Below are positions 38,092-51,626 of a DNA stretch of 64,000 bases, piece by piece; within the stretch, counting starts at the first letter, position 1; each line of letters opens with the position of its first letter. The stretch spans positions 2,759,198-2,823,197 of the forward strand of contig SCFE01000002.1 of assembly GCA_004352715.1 (NCBI GenBank), given 5' to 3'. Both the position numbers and the translations under genes were made by a program. Source of the DNA: Hofstenia miamia. Lineage: Eukaryota > Xenacoelomorpha > Acoela. A model generated the notes under the pieces. It ran no database searches. It saw only the letters and a list, made by a program, of their open reading frames with translations, and was not told where the DNA came from.

Positions 38092-41000
38092 GGTGCTAAG
38101 AATAAACGAAGTGCATTTCAACGCTTCTGTAAATAGTGCCTTCAATTTTATTATCGTAAGCAAATGTGATTTACTGACGATTCTTTTATACCGTTAAAAT
38201 AATAGTCAGATAACAAGCATAACTACAGTTATTTATGTAAATGTCACTATTATGTGATGCTCAAAATGTCTAAAATCTTTAAAATTTCTTTATTTGAAGC
38301 AGTCAAACGCCTACACATAAGTCAACGAACAGAACAAATAATAACATTTCAAAATTAAAAAGTGTTCTTAATACCGGTAATACAGTCTAGATATAGTATA
38401 TTTCTAATAGCTTCATTTTACTAGTAGTTGCCAACAGGAGCATATTCTAAAATCACAACTAATCGGTGCCAAATATCTATAACCCTTTTGTCTATGAAAT
38501 ATTGATAGTCGTGCTTACGTGTTCATCTCAAAGCATTGAAAATGTTTAGAAGACTTTTGTTCTCCAAAATATATGTATTGTATAGTGCACAGATGTTAAG
38601 AAAATATTTCTGATGATTTTAGTTGCTAAGACATAAAGAAGTCATATACAGTGTATATATCTATATCTATATATATATATATGTGTGTTTGTGTATACAA
38701 TTGAACATTTCCTAGCAGCGTTCGATTTTACATAGTATATAACGAGAGTGAGATATGCCGCCTTTAGGTGAACTTCAATTCTTATAATTTTTTGCATGCA
38801 TGATGTAGTGTCTCCTCGTCAGATTTTCAAATTGGTTTTTTTATGGTTTAAGTTACAAAAGATTTTGCAAAAAATTAAAAAAATTAAAACTAAGGTGGTA
38901 AAATGCAATTTAAATATAACTATTTTTTCAATATTTTCAAAAAATTTTTTTCTTACTCACTTGATAATGGCTAAAGTGTCCCTCTGTCAGAAAAAATCAT
39001 TTGTACACTCCTGCATGCACATGCATGTCAAATTTGCATAAGAAATATTATAATGTACTCATCATTGGTATCGATTACTTGATTTATGCTTTTGGGATTT
39101 TGAACAGTTTTGACTAACGATAAGATTTAATTGGATAACATAATGACTCAAATTAGCTGGCCAGTCCGAATTAGTACTAAGCTCAAATATAAATTCTTGT
39201 GTTGAGTCATTTAATTCAGTTCAATGTATTTATGTGTTTTTTGTGGGAGCAAACTATCGAAAAATTCATTTCACTAGGTTTATCCAGTTTAAAACGACGG
39301 TTAGGTATGGTGATATCAAACATTATCTATAAAGTTTGCACAAATTATTGAGGTTTTCGAAGAATTTATTTCAGATGTTGATACAAGGTGAGAGTGCCGG
39401 GTTGAAGCTGTAGATTTGTTGGGGAAATAGAAAGATTTAGACAATGTTGTTTTACTTGAATCTTGGAAACATATTATGAACCAATACCACAAACCCAATC
39501 TTTCTCTGCAAAATACTACTTTGGAATTATATCAGGCTGTGAATATTCTGTAATCTCTATTAATATATGTAATGGACCAACGAACTAGCTGTATATTTAA
39601 TGAAATTGATACATCTTTTTAAAGCAAAATGTAAAACTGAGCTCTACTAAGAATAAATGTAACGAAGTCGGAAAAGGATAGTGAGACAGCAACGTGATTA
39701 TCACTGCCTATTGTTGATTGCTTAACTTGACAACTAATTAATTTGCACATTAATTAGTGGTTCAAAATTTAGTCAAGCACACAGGATGTCTTACGGCAAT
39801 AATTGAATCAGCAAAAAGACGAAAGAGACAGTTCTCGATTGATTGGGTCAGCACACTATGAAGTTTTTTCGTTACTTTCGGATGAATGCGTAGTGTTTTG
39901 ATCAATTATTGTAGTTAGTTAGAGTATTATTAAGCAAACACACGTTTTCGTAACGAAATGTTTCTGTCTCATTGGTTAAAGCCATGCCATAGTAACAAGT
40001 GACGTCACTGAAGGGGTGCGACCACACGGGGCGACACAATTTTTTCTCATCCAAAAATAGAAATAAAACTTATTATAAGCAATTTTAAACAATTTGGGGC
40101 CCAAGTTGATAGTTGAGCTGGAAAAGCGTATGCACACTTACAATTAGGTACATTATAACTTTGGATTTCTTGAAAATTTACAAAATATGTCTATTGGTCA
40201 AATTAAAAAAAAAGACATCTAGTAGCGAGTTACCATGAAGATTTTGAGGAATAAACAGAATTTTTGGGATTACTTAATGCATCAGAATATCTTAAAGCTG
40301 GTGATACACCTAAATTACTCTAACTGAGCATGTTTCCTCTAATTAAGAATACAGAATTAGTTTAAGAAATTCCCAATGTCGACATCATATTAAGAATGTG
40401 TCTTCGTCCCATCTCAATATATTTAAGAATCAACTGCGGCATAAAATTTATTAAAATAAGAGCATTTAAATTGGTTGGCACTTGTAAGTATTTAGCATGA
40501 TATCCTTTGTAAGAGAGACTTTAAAGCACATTAACTTTTTTCATAATTATGATTAATATATAGCCCAATACAATATTGACAATAAATAACTATTTACATT
40601 TCCATGCTCCCCATGGCAGAAATCCACAGGAGAAGCTCAAGAAAATGTGGATATCGGAACTTTTTTTGCATAACATGACCCAGCGAGTTTGCAAGCACTT
40701 CGATATTTTTCATATTTTGAAATACGTGAAGCTGTTTTAATAGCAGTCATTGATCATCCTCCTAAGACAAACTAAAACTTATTAATTAATTTTCAAAGAT
40801 AAAAGCATGTGCTATGTCTATGATAATGATACTTCTGCATGTCTGCAGATGAAGAGTAAAACTAAAAATTCAGATTACAGTGCAAAAGCACATTAATAAA
40901 AGAAGTCCCAGCAAGTAAATATTTGCCTACAACAATTGAAATTCATTTGATCTTTACAGAAATTTGATTTATAGACTTGATTTTGATATAGTGACGTTAT

Positions 41001-42569
41001 CAATTAGCATTTCTAAGTCATCTTTTTTAATGATATTTTGTCGATTTAGTTGAAAATAACTAGAAAATTTTAACAAATTATATTTGCAACAGAGGATAAC
41101 CCTTATTAATGCAATTTCTAGAGCAAAACTTCATCGCTTTTTAGGGGATCCAAAATTTAATCGATTAGAAGATATTTTTGGAATGTAATTTTTAAGCTAA
41201 ATTGTGGTAAAGAGAAGCGCTTAAAGGTTCCTAGGAGTAAAATTGCATTGCATGTAAACAATTCATTGGCATAACATTAAAATTTATTCGAAAATTTAAA
41301 TGGTTACTTTAGAAGGGAAAAAACTTGTAAAGTTATAGCGGTTTTCATAATTTTTTGGAACTTCTATAAAATGAAGTAATGAATAAGACCATGAGTATAA
41401 AATTGGAAGATATTTTTAGTAGTAAAAATAGAGCTTAGCCTGCACACTTATGACAACTTCATAAAAATAAAAAAAGAGTTTCTTCACTTCATCATATATA
41501 TATATATATATATGAGATTTTTTCCTGTTCTTAAAAGAGAGCTCATTTTGTATTATAACTTCTTATTATTTTTCTTCTAAGCGTTAACTTTTTGACGCAT
41601 ATTGGATCTACAGAAATACAGCTTTATTTTGGTCTTTACTAGGATGGACATTTAATTTTTAATGCAATACATTTCTTCAGTGGGATGTGATAGACTTGAA
41701 CGGTAAGACTATAGCGTATATAACTAGGGGTTGCTTGTAGTCAGTCTAACAATACAGTTATCTAAAAATATACTACATTTTGTAAAAAGAAAAGTTCTAC
41801 TTAAAAATAATGAATTTCAAAGTTAGAATGAATGTAAATGTGGAGTAATGATATTAGGAACTAGCATCTCAAATACATAACTCGTTTTTAGAAGCACGGG
41901 CTTGCACAACGTAGCAAGGTTTTTTCACATGCGCTTATAACCACAGTTTTAGAAGTTCTTACCATTTCAAGCGTATTTCCCTTGTAAATACAATGACTAA
42001 AGCAAGAAAATTAATGATTTCTTCGAGCAGTGCAATTGTAATCAAGATTATTACTCTTCTATAAGTAAGTAAAGTTTTAGTAATGCTCAAGAAGATACCG
42101 TCAACAATTCATCAACATGGAACTTTCAGAAAATTAGGCAAAAATTTTTTTAATGTTTGAGGTTTGTTGAAGTTACCTAAATATATTTTTGCTTGGGTTT
42201 AAGACATGAAAAAAAGAAAGATTTGGATCAAGTTATTCTTGAGAAAATTGTATTTTTCAAAGAAATTTTTGCAAAGTCATTTTACGTGTATTTTCTTCAA
42301 TTATTTGAGTACAATATAATTGGAAGCTATCATTGTCAATGAGGAATGAGCATGGAAAGCTAAAAAGCATTGTTAAAGTGCAAACAAAATTCATATTCAA
42401 CAATGCATCTCATGGATTTAGTAGCAGAAATATACTAATTGGTGAAACATAAATGATTAAAAGTATAGCAAATCCTTAGTGTATAGTCTATAATTAATAG
42501 CAGATTCATTCTGCACAAAATGATTAACAGCATGATTAACATCTGCTTTCTACAACCATATACATCAGC
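38092..42569. other. Intergenic between ceramidase 5' end and sulfotransferase
   Basis: Mostly AT-rich. Short TA runs at about 38650 and 41491, and one GC-rich patch near 40010-40045 (GGGGTGCGACCACACGGGGC) that looks like a DNA transposon end without a visible partner. It should contain the ceramidase promoter, but no distinctive element is recognisable. Confidence 0.5.
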
Positions 42570-43712
42570 ATGAGATTCAGTCGTTCCAAATGTTTTACAA
42601 TTGCCGTTATATCATTAATTGTGTATATTTGGAATTTTCAGCTAAGAGCAACGTTGGAATTCAATGAAGCATTTGAAAATCAGTTAAACCGCGACGTACA
42701 CTTGCAACAGGAATGGAATTCTACAATGAATACACCACTTTTTCGAAATTTTCTAACCAATAGCACTCAAAATATTGGGCTTGAAAACAATTTCACGAAT
42801 CAATGTGAAAAAGAATTGATTTTAATTAAGGAAGCTTATCAACATGTTGGTCCTGCTTCAGTAATAAGAAACATTGTGTTAGATAATGATAAGAAAAATA
42901 CCGTTTCTTCACTTAAATCAATCATATCCAAAGCACATTGGAGCTATGTACACATTCCGAAATCTGGCGGTACATCAATAGAAAATTTACTTAAAGAGAT
43001 GGCTTCCAATAGGAAAGCTCGATATTTTTCTAAATGCGATGACTACAGTCGCTTCTTTGGATTTGAAGCGCATTCTATTAGTCCAGCATACTTTTATTCT
43101 AGGAGAAGTTTTGGAGTTCACAATTACATTGAAGAAAACAAAGTAGTTTTTTACTTTATTTTGTTTAGAAAACCTATACAACGAGTAATCTCACATTATT
43201 ATTATGTAAAGAAGACTCCTTACTTTAACAGAAAATATAGCTCCTTCCCCTACTATCAAAATAGCTCTAATATTTCACATTTCTTTCATTTAATGGAAGG
43301 AATAGCTGACCCAAAGATCGATAACTATGCTGTTAGACTTTTAATTCATGATGAAGTCGATGGAATATTTGGCACAACTGAAGATTGCTGTAAAAGCAAC
43401 TTAGATTTAAGCAAGGTTCCAAAAATTGAAAGGAAGCATTATGAAATAGCTAGATGGAATCTACATAATAAAATAGGATTCGTCGCTCTTCTAGATGACA
43501 TAGATTATGGGCAAAAACTTCTATTTTTTTTACTTGGATACAATCTTCAAGAAATGAAGTGGATCAACTCGAATCACTATTCCCATAATATCACTGAATT
43601 TGTGAAACGTAAAATTGCAAAAAGAAATGAATGGGATGAAAAATTATATCAGGACGCAGTTAATATCTATAGCAAACAGAAATCATTTTATAAAAGGCAT
43701 TTAATTTTTTAA
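42570..43712 (+). CDS. Golgi type II sulfotransferase, Sulfotransfer_2 family
   Basis: Single uninterrupted frame of 380 aa. Residues 9-25 form one hydrophobic segment after a basic N-terminus (RFSRSK), as in type II Golgi enzymes. HIPKSGGT at 128-135 is the 5'-phosphosulfate loop and RKPIQRVISHY at 200-210 the 3'-phosphate motif, so PAPS is the expected sulfate donor. Several N-glycosylation sequons (N50, N64, N74, N231, N234, N340) fit a lumenal domain. The C-terminal NEWDEKLYQDAV resembles the closing helix common in heparan sulfate and related carbohydrate sulfotransferases. The acceptor sugar cannot be told from sequence. No intron is needed, so it is either a single-exon gene or a preserved retrocopy; intact frame and motifs argue against a dead copy. 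A possible ATTAAA poly(A) signal lies just after the stop near 43732. Confidence 0.88.
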   Translation: MRFSRSKCFTIAVISLIVYIWNFQLRATLEFNEAFENQLNRDVHLQQEWNSTMNTPLFRNFLTNSTQNIGLENNFTNQCEKELILIKEAYQHVGPASVIRNIVLDNDKKNTVSSLKSIISKAHWSYVHIPKSGGTSIENLLKEMASNRKARYFSKCDDYSRFFGFEAHSISPAYFYSRRSFGVHNYIEENKVVFYFILFRKPIQRVISHYYYVKKTPYFNRKYSSFPYYQNSSNISHFFHLMEGIADPKIDNYAVRLLIHDEVDGIFGTTEDCCKSNLDLSKVPKIERKHYEIARWNLHNKIGFVALLDDIDYGQKLLFFLLGYNLQEMKWINSNHYSHNITEFVKRKIAKRNEWDEKLYQDAVNIYSKQKSFYKRHLIF

Positions 43713-46044
43713 ATATTTAACAACTCGAAGCAATTAAATGCTTTCTACTGATAGATTTATTTTCTTTTATTAAATTTTTTTAAATAATAAGTAATGAAAA
43801 AACGTTTCTCTAACATTCCAACTTTAAACAAGAGCAATGACAGTCAGAAATTGCAAAACTTCCGCCAAGTAGTTAGGGTCTGGTGTGGATAAAATCAAGC
43901 GGTAATCAAGATCAATCTAAAACCCTAATGAACTCTAAGATAGGCCAATGCCTATCTCTAGAATTTTCTTTCATAAAGATCCATCCATTAAGTTTTGAGA
44001 AATCCTGCTGAAAATTGACTAACAGACCAAAGGTGAAAAATTAAAAAGTGTATTTGAGTAATCGAGAATTTCAGTGAACTGATTAATTGAATTTACCATT
44101 CCAATGTCTTACATCAAATGACTCCTAAGAAAATGATAATGTGATTAAGAATTCATAGAGGAGTGTTCATGACCAGTAGTTCATGAACTGACACAATTTA
44201 GCAGATGAATTGAGAGCAAATAAGCTTGGGTAGAGAAGATGTCGTAATAAAAAGATTCTTTGCTTCATTAATTTCAATAGTAAATATATAAATAGCAGAT
44301 GGAAGCAAAAAATCTGTCCTTTAGGTAAGACTGCAAACTTGCTCTCATTCAAATTCGGATATAGTTTTGAAGACTGGGGTGTCAATTGCCAACATTCTTA
44401 TACATATTGTTTTGATTGAAGACCAAAACATTTTTTCCTATAAAAACTAAAGTAGATGCCATTATTGCTTTTTGATAATTCTATGTTAGATTTAGTCTCA
44501 AAAATCCATTATCTAAAAACCAATCTGGAGTATTTTGTATATTGCAGTATATCAAACTAATATTTTTAGCTAATAACGCATCTCATTTTAATAACAAACA
44601 TTATGATTCAAGAATTATTATATTTAGATATATTTTGTTGAAAATAATCTGTTATTTTAAATAATAATAGCTAAAAATATGGTTGAAATATGCAGAATTA
44701 TATTATTGTACCATTCGCCAAATCTACTGATTGGCGTTTATTCGGAGATTTGATTAATGTTATTTAGTCTATAATTTAAAAACTTGAGTTTTTATAAATG
44801 AAGCACTATAAAATACAAAAAAGTTATTCGTAGCTAATAGATATCTATATAGTACACAAGATGGCGTTTCAAAACATTTTTTGCATTAAATCACCCACAC
44901 TCCACACATATTTGTAGGCTTTAATGTATGTAAGTTGTGAATAAATGCTTTGTAAATATATATCGGAGCTCAATTTTATGCTAGGTGCTCTGGATACAAG
45001 TCCAAAAAATTTGCATTAAGCTAAAATTCAGTCACAGGAAATTTGACGTTTTTTCAAATACGTAATGTAAAATTTTATTTATAAAAAAGTAGTTAAGTAG
45101 TTCTGAAACATATTTATTCTTAAATTTTTTGAAAAATTGTAAAATAAAAATATTGTGATTACATATATATCTTTTCTTTAAATAAAGGTTGATAAAAGTA
45201 AGTTTCATAGATATTCCTTTTTGAGCAATTAGGCAAATAAATATACAATAATGAATTATTATGTTATTGACATGCTGAGGGCATACGGTTAGAATTTTCT
45301 TAATTTATTGGTTTCAGTAGGTTAAATTTTCGATTATGACCATTGATGCTAAGTAATTGTAATAAATTATCATGCTTGGTCAAACAACTCAATATTCGGT
45401 TATCTACAGTGACATGCAGGGATATATTCATTATGTTAACGAGAGATGCTATTTGTAATTACAATTTCAATTTCATATTAAGAAAATTGTAGGTCAATTC
45501 AGAGTTATAAGTAAGCAGTGGTTTTGGGGTGCTGACACGGCCCATTTTCTAACTATCCAGACCCAGTGTTGTACAGAAGCATTCAAGATTTTTATTCTGA
45601 CGTGGGAAACCTATGTGTATATAGCTCATCCTACTAATGGCATGAACGGCAAGAGACTGTTTTGCAGTACATGGATATATATTTGCAGTAGGTCGCTGTT
45701 AACTTTATGTGTATGTAATTAACTTGAAAATTTCTGCTCTTTCAAAATCAGCATTCTGGTTCATTGCAAGAAACATAAGATGTTGTCGATAGTTTCTTTT
45801 GATTGACTTTGTCCTTTGTCTATGTGCTTTTATAATCTTTAAATAATACTCAGGAGTAAAACATTTAGTGGTTCTGGAAAATATTTGATTACTGATACGA
45901 ATTTTTCAGGTGATGCAATTAATATAATGATTGGAAATTCACGATATTGGCGAAACGCTAAATTTACTTAAAATATAAATCTAACTACTGACGTATTTGT
46001 TTTTTGAGATGGTAGAAAGTTCAAAATTACATTAATCCTTAAAT
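43713..46044. other. AT-rich intergenic, no gene seen
   Basis: No coding or repeat structure that I can support. Confidence 0.6.
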
Positions 46045-46384
46045 TTAAGAAAGTCTAATGATTGTAATTAATAAGGAAAGGAAGTATGGATATGAAGAAA
46101 AAAAGAAGACAATAAGCTGAGGTAGACAGAAGAAATAATTGAGAATAAAGAGGCTAAGATTGAGACTAATAAGAACCAAAAATTTATGTGGAATGAACAA
46201 AGGGAGGTCTATAGAAAAATAGGCATACACTGGTAGCAGCTGATGAGCGAATGAGAAAGCGTGGAGCAAGAGCTAAGCATCTAAGAGACAATATGGACTT
46301 CTGAAGAATTCATGAAACACTGGCAACAGCTTTGGAGAATTGTGTGCTGAAGGAGACCCAGAATGAATGGTAGTGGAATTGAAA
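46045..46384 (+). other. Possible LINE-derived stretch upstream of the Penelope fragment
   Basis: Lysine/glutamate-rich plus-strand readings, including SEEFMKHWQQLWRIVC, recall the ...EEFW..IW region that precedes the RT of some non-LTR elements. Frames are broken and the assignment is weak. Confidence 0.3.
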
Positions 46385-46720
46385 AATTCACTAAAAATTT
46401 TATTTGTAGAAGATATTTAGATGACATAATTTGTATTTTGGATGACAAAGATGTGGCAAAATTAATGATAGGCGGTTTGAAAGACGTTCGTAAAAACAAT
46501 AAATTTACAATTTACATATGAAATATCCAAGGATAATGCTATTTTTTTTGACATCCTAATAAACCAAAGGAATGGAGAACTGGGGACAGGAGTTTTCACA
46601 AAAGAAACGTCAGATTTGTCGATTATCCGGCCGAATTCAGTAAAATACAGTGGAATTAAAAACAGGTTGTTGACCTTTACAAGAATTTGTTCACAAGCAA
46701 ATTCATATGTATAATATAAA
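46385..46720 (+). pseudogene. Penelope-like element reverse transcriptase fragment
   Basis: RRYLDDIICIL (about 46409-46443) leads, after one frameshift, to FTYEISKDNAIFFDILI, GELGTGVFTKETSDLS and KNRLLTF. This order (YxDD, then QFT.E....LPFLDVL, then G.L.T.V..K.T) is characteristic of Penelope-like elements, not of LINEs. The GIY-YIG part was not found. Confidence 0.7.
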
Positions 46721-46975
46721 TAAATTTCTTTACATCATTGATAAAAATTGTATATAGAAAATCTGTTTTTTAATACTATATAAATTGTTTATTGATTCAA
46801 TCAAGAATAAAGAATGGCCCTACGTTTCCAGTAAAAATAAAATTTTAAAAGATTTAATTTCCGAAAGGCTCTTAAAATATTTTACGTAAACGGTATAAAT
46901 ATTAAACTTTCAAAACGCAAAATTTGATGCTTGCAACCTTCACTAAAGAAACTATTAACAAGTTCAAGTGGTGAT

Positions 46976-48291
46976 GAAGGGCGCAACTAACTTCAAATTT
47001 TATTTTTATATTGACGATTTTTGTCCAAACCCTTGTTTACAAGTTTCTATGCTACACTGCGCATTTTCATACAAAATTCTGGAAAAAGTTCGCAAGTATA
47101 TAATGTATTTTATATGTAATAGGACATAAATTCCTTATTAAATAAATACAAGGTGAATCATAATTCAAGTCCATTTTATTTTTAAAAATATCAACATTTA
47201 TTTATCGGGTTTGTTTATATCTTTGGTATAGAAAATATCAACATATTAAAAGCTTGACTGCAATAAAATGCAACATCATTGAATACACAAAGGGATTTAC
47301 TCATGTCACAAAAATTTTCTAACGAACCACAATTTTTCTGAATTACAATCTGAAATCTTTACACAAGATTTTCACAGCGTGATGCAATTCATTTATTTTA
47401 TACATCAATTTTCTGAACAATTTTGTCCGTCAAGTCATCAAGATTTTGTGATATGAAAACATGGTAGACAAAAAACTTCAATTCACCCCACATTGCAATT
47501 TTTATATATAGATCTAGTGATCTTGGTGGCTATTATAGTTTCACAGCACTTCGAAATGATGCGATTTGTCATCAGCTGTACTTGGAGGAATTCTGTATCT
47601 AAAAGAGAGAAATGAGTTGCAGCCATTTTTCTTTATTGAAATAGTAGATCAACATAACTAAGCAAACATGTGTGGCCTCAGCTAAGGCTGTAGCGAAAAT
47701 GTCATCTGTAATTTCTCAGGAATATGTTGCTTCAGTAGAACTATGATGGCCACTAAGATAGTCAGATTTCCACTGAATTATTATCTGTTTGTGTATTGAA
47801 GGCACGTGTCTACCATGGTTTCATACCATAAAATCTTGATGGCCTGAAACACAAAATCATTCCGAAAATAATACAAGTGATATTCGTAATCACTCTGTGG
47901 GATGAAGCTGAAAAACATTTGCATTCAGAACATCAGCACTTTCCAGAATTGGTAATGATAAACGAATTTTATCCGGACTCTGATCATCATAGAGTACTGG
48001 ATTTCAATTATGAAGCAATCAAATATACTTAAATAATTTGCTTTTATGTTTTTTGTTACATATATTATTTATATTCTAGTTAATATACATTGAAGGGTAA
48101 ATAATAAGATACTAGAGTAAATTTCATCCTTGCTTATTTATTTGCTGAGGATTTCAAACACATTTCAAATATGCAAGAATGCTCCTCTTTAAAAGGCATC
48201 TCAGATAGTTGAAGTTCAATCACTTTTATAAAAGTCTCTAGTCAATTCAAACTTTAGGAGGGGCACGCGCCCCACCTTGGTTGCGCCCCTG
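46976..48291. mobile_element. Possible hAT-like ends around a mariner relic
   Basis: The left end GAAGGGCGCAACTAA and the inverse of the right end CAGGGGCGCAACCAA match at most positions. The 8-bp flanks (GTGGTGAT, GTCATGGT) agree only partly. The mariner relic lies inside, so this may be a nested insertion. Tentative. Confidence 0.35.
47149..48024 (-). mobile_element. Degraded mariner-like element
   Basis: The left end (CAAGGTGAATCATAATTCAA, preceded by TA) is roughly mirrored near 48000-48024 by TGGATTTCAATTATGA. Minus-strand translation in broken frames gives a transposase C-terminal signature, PPRSLDL followed by WGELKFFVY (compare PPRSPDL...FLWG.LKS.VY), around 47480-47550. Many stops and shifts are present. 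The right boundary is approximate. Confidence 0.6.
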
Positions 48292-48719
48292 GTCATGGTA
48301 CATCCCATGTTACTAGACACCTTGAAAACAGGATTCAAGGTAAACAAATTTATGGTGCAAAACCTCATGGTAAAGAAAGAACGGATGCTAAAAATTGAAT
48401 TTCGCAGACCTAAGAACAGAAACTGATAAATTACATGAGAAGTAATCGTACATTAATATTGACAAATTTGCAAAGATGTCAATTGCAGGACGGCTTTGAT
48501 GAAACTGATAAAACTTATATGTAATGATGCAAATACTTCGTTTTCTAAATTAGTGGATGTGCTAAAATTAGATAACAATTATACTTTTGGAAGAATTTAA
48601 AATCTGTAAAATTATAGAGAGTTAGAAAAATTTTCGTTGCAATATAGGGGAAACTACGCTTGCTATGGTTTGTACGAGCAAATGAGATTTGAAATAAAAG
48701 TTTATTTCTTGCTGTTAAA

Positions 48720-49670
48720 TTAGTTTTAAGGCTTTCTAAGTGAGAACATCAAGGATAAAAAGGCAGAGTTCGAATTTTGGCATATTACTCCGTTTCTTGA
48801 TTTTTACTGACGGATCAACCAGAGATTCACCAATAATTTGACTTACACGTTTTGATATTCCGTTTAATTTATAAATATTTGATCCCGATATAGCAAGAGG
48901 CGAATATATTAGTCTATTTTCCATTTATGATTCAACATACCTTAATGAACTCTGATTTTGATCATTTTTGTTTCTTAAGGTGTTTAAAGAACAATAGCTC
49001 TTGCTTTAAATATAAAATTCTACGTTGAATCATGTCAACTATTTATTCCCAGAATTCGCAAACTTGTTACCCTTTTTATTGTTTTACGACCTAAAAATTG
49101 GTAGTCACCATTTGGAGTATTTCTTGCAGTATTTTCTACCATCTTCTACGTTTTATCACAATTCATCTGAAGCCCCACTTTCTTTCTGCGATCATATGTT
49201 CCTTCGAATTTTAATAGTGCATCAGCTAGCTAACTTGAGTTCACTATTAGTTTGTTATCATGAGCAAATTTATCATACTTTTTATAATTCCTTTGTTTGA
49301 AAATCAGATAATAATAATGGGAAAAGTTAGGACTATTAACACTACCTTCAGGGACATCTCCTGAATTTAATACCAGTTTAGATAGGATTGTAGTCCGTCA
49401 ATTTTTTATATTCTTTCCAGTATTATACCTGCTTCTACAGCATTAAGCGCCTTTTTGTAGTCATTGGCAATGATAGTCAAGAGTGCAGGCGATTGGTCAA
49501 TTATATTTCTACATTTGATAAGTAGAAGAGTCAAAGCATGATCAGCTGATAGAGATTTCGTGTATGCAAATTGATAAGTTCCACTTACCTTTTCTAATGT
49601 CAATCCTGTAAACGAGTATATATACTTTTCGAGATCTTTACCTGGAATCTCGACCAACAATAATTAGCCT
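48720..49670 (-). pseudogene. LINE reverse transcriptase, decayed
   Basis: Minus strand. SGTYQFAYTKSLSADHALTL (about 49580-49520), ANDYKKALNAVEAG (about 49470-49425, A-box position), DNKLIVNSSQLADALLKFEG-like text with one stop (about 49265-49205), then a C-terminal piece with ISKRVSQIIGESLV (about 48860-48815). The order fits a non-LTR RT palm and thumb. Confidence 0.72.
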
Positions 49671-50943
49671 AAATTTGCTGTATATGTGAACGATGTGCTT
49701 TTTTGATATTTGTATAATAAAATACTGCTTCCATAGATCAGGAAATGGTCTATTAACTAAACTGGATACTTATATTAACCAAATTGGACGTTCTAATCTA
49801 ACAGAGTGTTGTTTCCAAAACAAATGTAATATGTAAGCATTAAACTATGAAAACCAACAATAGTATGCAAGTGAACTAAATTCAACTTCGTGGCAAATCC
49901 TTTGAAAAATATTTCAAACTGTGTTGAAAAGGCGGTTTTTCGAATTAAATCATTAAATATATACACTAATGAATCTTAAGACATACGTCTTTCAAGATTT
50001 CTAAAACATCAAAAGGAGAAATTCAAATGTTTTTTATCAGCATTTGAAAGATATCCTTGCTTTCATGAGCACTCGTTGTTGGGATCCTACCAGGACTTCA
50101 GATCTGGAGCGAGAGGTGGAGCAACACTTAGAATGCAAGCGTAACAGTAGCTGGAGCCGGAGTAAGATTATTATAATAGCTCCAACTCAAAACTCTTATT
50201 TAAACGCTATTTTTATTAGTTGATTTTTGTTCCACAAAGAGCTTTGGTGTTACAGAAAATGTATAAAATATTAAATAATTCGTTAAATTTGAAAAATAAT
50301 CAATAAATTCGCAAAACTCGCATCTGTGAATATATTGTAGCACAGATCGTAATGGAGCCTTGTCCGGAGCTACGTTTTGATAGAAATGTGCTAGGAGCGG
50401 GAGCTCCAAAACCCTGGATTCTACTAATATTATTTCACTGATTTCCGTTTCAGATATTGTACGAAAATCTATCACCAGTGAAATTATTGTAGGTTTATTG
50501 CTTGGACCTATTTAACGGAAACAGGGAGTTATATTTTGCCATGGGGCCATTATTTATTGTGATAGAGCTAAGCTAAGCTTATATTAATAATAGTTGTTCG
50601 AAAATAAAACTTGGTGATGGATCTTGGGTCTATTCTTTGGTGACTATATATTTTTTGTACCTAAAATATATTTGTACAAAATTTTATGGAAGCAAATGAT
50701 GATTTTTTAGTCTTGCATTTTCTTTTTAAGTCTTAAAATTATTTAAGTTTAACTAAAATATATATACAGACTTATGCACAGAGGCGTATACAAAATCTTT
50801 TTATTTGTTAGGTGGTTCCATGCCTCAAATTGCTTTAGCAATTGCATTACTCATCCCCATATTTTTTAAAGAAATAGACATGATGATACCCATGTCCATT
50901 TTATCTTATTCTATTTAAAACCTCTCCGATTTGTAACACCGCA

Positions 50944-51180
50944 GGAAACTGTACAATTACATAATGATTTGGAGATATATGTGGTTTCAACATGATGGCG
51001 CTCTGCCGTATTTAACGAAGATTGTGCGAAATTTTTTGGATAGTATTTTCCAAGAAAATGGATTTAATACCGAGGACTAGTTGCTTAAGATCTCCGGATT
51101 TAAATCTTTTGGTTCTCTTATTTGTGGAAAATTTAAACTAGTTATAACAAGGAGCTATGTACCTACCAAACCCCCCAAGA
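50944..51180 (+). pseudogene. Mariner transposase fragment
   Basis: Plus-strand reading WFQHDGALPYLTKIVRNFLD around 50980-51045 matches the second-Asp region of mariner-type transposases (FQHDGAPPH...VRNFLD). It then degrades through a stop. No terminal repeats were recognised. Confidence 0.7.
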
Positions 51181-51566
51181 AACATATATACTGATATATA
51201 TAGGCGTTCATAGCAACATATAAAGAAAAAATTAGCAAAATTTAGCAAAAAAAATTGGTTTATGACTGCGCATGTCTGTGAATTGCTGTATTTATTAAAA
51301 TTATCAGCATGTCTGTGCAATATACTCATATTTTGCTAACTCCATGCTGAATTAAAAGTTACATTATTAAGTAATTATAAGGCTATACTTAAGTCTCCAT
51401 TTTCACTAAAATAGCTAGATTTTCGAAAAACAGTGCTTCTGAAAGTAGTCCGTACATTGGTGCATTCATTGGCTCCACTGCGTGTGTGATAATTATTGTA
51501 TTTTTTAAACAGAATTTTTAGATTAATTACGTGTATAAATTTCATAAATTGTACATAGCGACATTA

Positions 51567-51608
51567 TATTATATATATATATATATATATACTTATATAT
51601 ATATATAC
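51567..51608. repeat. (TA)n microsatellite
   Basis: Left edge of duplicated segment copy 2, interrupted by one ACT. Confidence 0.95.
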
Positions 51609-51626
51609 TTGAAAAAAACTACTTAC

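Noticed and set aside
40600-40740. Reading ...EKLKKMWISELF...RVCKHF, vaguely THAP-like
   Set aside because: The zinc-binding C2CH pattern is not complete and frames around it are closed.
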